A program made the translations under genes and the position numbers. From the NCBI RefSeq assembly GCF_030848805.1, contig NC_092360.1:18982340-19046339 (forward strand): a DNA stretch of 64,000 nt. The letters run 5' to 3'. The notes below the pieces were generated by a model. It did no database searches. It worked only from the letters and a program-made list of their open reading frames with translations, and was not told the DNA's origin. The DNA comes from Temnothorax longispinosus. Its lineage: Eukaryota > Arthropoda > Insecta > Hymenoptera > Formicidae. Positions 60,641 to 64,000 of this stretch are shown piece by piece. The stretch's first letter is position 1. Each line of letters begins with the position of its first letter.

Positions 60641-63189
60641 AACAGAAAATAATATTCAACAAAAATTTAGAAAAGGAAATTATTAGTTCTCACAAAGCTA
60701 ACATTTCTGATTTAGTACACATTTCTAAAATTTTGTCTTTCTAAACGTAACGAGTGCTTAATCATCAGGAAGCTTATTATCATGCATAAACATATATGCT
60801 CACTGGTTACATTCAAGGTCGAACCGTGTCAGGTCAGTACTCAATATTGTAGACCGCTAAGAACTAAAATTACTTGCAACCGAAGCATGTAAATTTTCCC
60901 AGGATGCATGCACAGGCGCCTAACCCCGTCGTCGGCAAAAACTCTCTCAAGGACGTGTTGCCAAAGTACTTAACGAAGAGGAAGTTTGGACGATGATGAC
61001 GACACGACGGGAACTTGCCAAAAGTCCCCTCGTACGACGACGGTTGTACGTGTGTATACGTGTACATCGTTCCCCATTAAAACGAAATGCTGTTTCGCTA
61101 TTCGCGGTGTGCCATTAGGTGTATGGAAATGGCACATAACCAGGACGATAAGTGCGGAAGGGGTTGAGAAATGAGGAAGTTCCCCCACGGTAACCGTCCT
61201 GGTTCTTCAGCTTATCTTGTGTGACTCGTCGACATACATGTCGTCCTTATCTCCTTCGTACCATATTACATGCTATGCACAACGGCGGCCGGCTATTTTC
61301 GAGTGAGAAACCAGGCGAGTGCTCACAATGGAGAACCGAGACACTTTAAACATAAAGGGCCTCAACTACCCGGGAGATTAGATTTTTAAAGCCTCCGAGC
61401 ACTCGTGATCCCTGGCTCGTGTTAACGCCTCGTTCGTCATATTTACGACCGATTGAGAGAAGCACGAGCGAGATCTTACTGATATTTTTTATCAAACAAT
61501 TGATTAATTACTAGTGATGAAGATTAAAAAAAAATGATACGAAATTGCAAGCGCTATTTTTGTAACGTTACTCAATTTTCTTCGATAAATATTTCATGGA
61601 TTCATACGATAAATTATCATACTGGTTGTTTGCATGATTACACGGTGCACGGTCGTATTTAAGGTTGCGCAATATTTCAGTACTCCGCTTTAAATCACAT
61701 AGAACCTTATATAACACTCGGCTGAGGACGTGTCATTGATCGCGAGTCGCGCCCACGATTCGGTCCCTGCGGTCGTACTCAACCGTGAAATTACAACGGC
61801 ACAGTGGCAACGCGACGTGTCACCGTCTTCCGGAGTGCGAAACTGGCGAGATTACTTCCAGTCGGTACCCAAGTTTTTCTATGCAAATTTACAAAACCCC
61901 GTCTCGTCGCCGTCCGCGCTGCTTGTCTCGCGTGTCGCTCGCGTTAAAAAACGTAGAAAATTACTTAAAAATAATGTATGCGTGTACCTATTTATACGCT
62001 TTCCTTCCTTGTGAATTCGTCAATTCTTGCGTCATAAAGTTACGTTCATCGTGCGGTCCAATTCGCGACAATGACTCGGCAAAAAGAGAAAGAAAGAGAG
62101 CGAGTAAAAACTGTGCAGCGCGGATAGTCACATAATTCGTCGGACGTAAAGTACGGTTATTTCGCGTTAGAGAAAAGTATATCGTCGGGCATATTTGCGG
62201 AGTTGGAACGACGGCGGCGGCGACTGCTTCGTGCGAGGCGAGCCTAGTTGGTCTCACGATTGCACACGATGCCTGTCTGCACCGCCGGTAATGACTATCG
62301 ACCGAAAAGTTTCCCACAGCCGTCTTTAGCGCTGTCTGGCGTTTATATCGTGCCCGTATTTCCTGATAGGAACCAGACGAGAGTTGCAGCTCGACGCGCT
62401 GGTGAAATCAAAGCGGCCGCGTTATGCCGCGCCGCCTGGTAGATTGTCGTTTTGAATGCGCGCACACATGCCCGCCGCAAGACATCATTTCGCATCGATC
62501 ATTTCGCGTGGTAGTTTCGAGCTAGAAATAACTGCAGTGTGAGCCATATATCGCGAAATATCATGACGTGACATTTATACGTAGCGCCAATAAATTTAAT
62601 TATACATACTTAACGCCTTTCGCTGAAAGTATCGGAGAACGTGAGAAAGCTGAATGGTTGAATTAGCAAAGGTGAAGATTTCCACGTTTGCAATTTAAAC
62701 GATATTACAAACTTAATAAATACTGACTAATATTTTCTAAAAATGCATAGTATGTTCAACGATAACTTAGAATAATAAATTGCAAAATTTATTCATAAAA
62801 TCGAATCCCTCAGAGTATCGTACCTCAAAGTAGAATTATACATTCATGCGCCGCGATTCACGAGCTGACCATCTAAAAATTGATGAGCCTAAAGTTATAG
62901 GATAAATTATTAAGCAGTAAAGCTATTTCGCGGAGTCGGACCTTAATCGATCGAGATGCACTATGTCCACATAACGTTACAGTAGTGATAGTTTCCATCC
63001 TAAAACGGAGTGGTGCACGTAGTAAACGAATCGCTCGATTAAGCGCCGTAATCGCGAGGCACTACGAATCAGAGCCCGTGATGCACATGAAGGGATGTAA
63101 ACCTACGCGATTACGTACGTACGTGAACTCGATAGGTACACACAGAGAGGGAGAGGAACAACACGGCCAGGAAAGAGAATCGGGCGCGG

Positions 63190-63230
63190 GTGTGTACATA
63201 CGTGTGTGTACGTGTATGCACACACGCGCG
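63190..63230. repeat. 41-bp strictly alternating purine-pyrimidine tract
   Basis: Every base from 63190 to 63230 alternates purine and pyrimidine (GT, AC, CA and GC steps), ending in GCGCG. Such tracts favour the Z-form under negative supercoiling. A related TACG tract lies near 63113-63124. Confidence 0.85.
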
Positions 63231-63872
63231 GTTTTAACGAAGGCAGGGAAGGATGGGGCGAGTACGGGAGGTCCGAATGTCGGATAGTGCGAGCGAGTTA
63301 AAACCACGTAATTAACATAGGTAATTGCGAAAGTATAGTGTCGTACCCGACCGTCAGGCTGTCATGTCGATTTCGATTCGCCCACGCGAGGCACCTCCAT
63401 TTGCGGGATGATTCGGTTAAACGATCCCGCCGGAATCGCGGTGCCGCTGAAGCGAGCGAAAGCCTCCCGTTGATCGATTCTGAACTTATTATGTCTAATC
63501 GCGCTTGCATGAACAAAACAGCGTAGCGTTTGCTTTGGCGAAGTCAGAAGCAAGCGAGTAAATATTAGAATAAGTAATCTATTAAGTTCGACGCGATTAA
63601 AAAAAGAACTCATAAAGAATAGATTAATTTATTCTCTTGCGGAAAAGGCGTGATTAAAAAGACGAATTTGTAGACACAAAGCATATACGACCGTATATAT
63701 AGCTGGAATTTCCATAAATAAAATTATACGATAAAATGGACACGTTCTTTTTAGAAATATTATTACATTATAAAGTGAGATTAAATAGATTTTCCATATG
63801 TGTGTACATGCATAAATGAAAACCAGAACCACATTAACAAAAAATTTATAAATATAAATGTTTAGCAAAGTT

Positions 63873-63874
<2 letters not shown>

Positions 63875-63925
<51 letters not shown>
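63875..63925. repeat. (TC)25 microsatellite
   Basis: About 51 bp of uninterrupted TC near the window end. Confidence 0.97.
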
Positions 63926-63929
<4 letters not shown>

Positions 63930-64000
63930 AGTAATCAGTTCGCAGAATCGGAAGAAAGCGCAAAATTATAAAAGATCCTCACTATTGTGCGCGGATCCTG

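Larger units (their letters stand above)
58105..64000. other. Non-coding stretch to the window end
   Basis: AT-rich from 59.1 to 60.85 kb. CpG-rich patches lie at 58.55-59.1, 60.9-61.45, 61.7-62.5 and 62.9-63.55 kb. Frames of 60-116 codons occur on both strands without domains. No gene, tRNA or rRNA seen. Confidence 0.5.

Overview
The window looks like nuclear DNA of an insect, most likely a hymenopteran and probably an ant. It is AT-rich overall but has many unmethylated-looking, CpG-rich blocks, long (GA)n/(CT)n microsatellites, spliceosomal introns with GTAAGT-type donors, and several short terminal-inverted-repeat elements. The organism call is an inference from composition and from the families present; no host marker gene was found.

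Only one stretch, about 16.5-21.8 kb, carries convincing protein-coding genes. Two genes lie head to head. On the minus strand (exons 19243-19114 and 18547-16587) is an intact 696-residue protein that resembles the Tnp2 / Transposase_21 group of DDE transposases (the EnSpm/CACTA type). On the plus strand (19895-21749, six coding exons) is a 469-residue protein ending in a DUF4806-like domain. All splice junctions inferred by eye keep frame exactly, and both frames are open to their stops. The 19.24-19.59 kb spacer is the presumed shared promoter. The pair is best read as an autonomous two-gene DNA transposon, or an immobilised or domesticated copy of one. Its outer ends could not be fixed with certainty.

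This locus has also been a landing site. A 483-bp palindromic element sits in the transposase intron, a 136-bp MITE in the first intron of the DUF4806 gene, a 133-bp near-perfect palindromic MITE lies downstream, and a 175-bp piece of the DUF4806 gene is copied in inverted orientation just after its stop.

Elsewhere the window holds non-autonomous DNA elements: a TTAA-flanked piggyBac-like element (4.08-4.43 kb), TA-flanked elements (7.43-8.39, 22.10-22.23, 29.22-30.12 and 57.88-58.10 kb) and a 664-bp near-perfect TTAA-flanked palindrome (35.7-36.4 kb). There is also a 279-bp tandem duplication (23.66-24.21 kb), many microsatellites and several small hairpins. The remaining sequence alternates between AT-rich stretches and GC/CpG-rich, strand-biased purine blocks. 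The open frames in those blocks are low-complexity or overlap on both strands and are not accepted as genes. I saw no rRNA, tRNA or CRISPR array and no recognisable host gene exon. The window may be intergenic or lie inside a very long intron.
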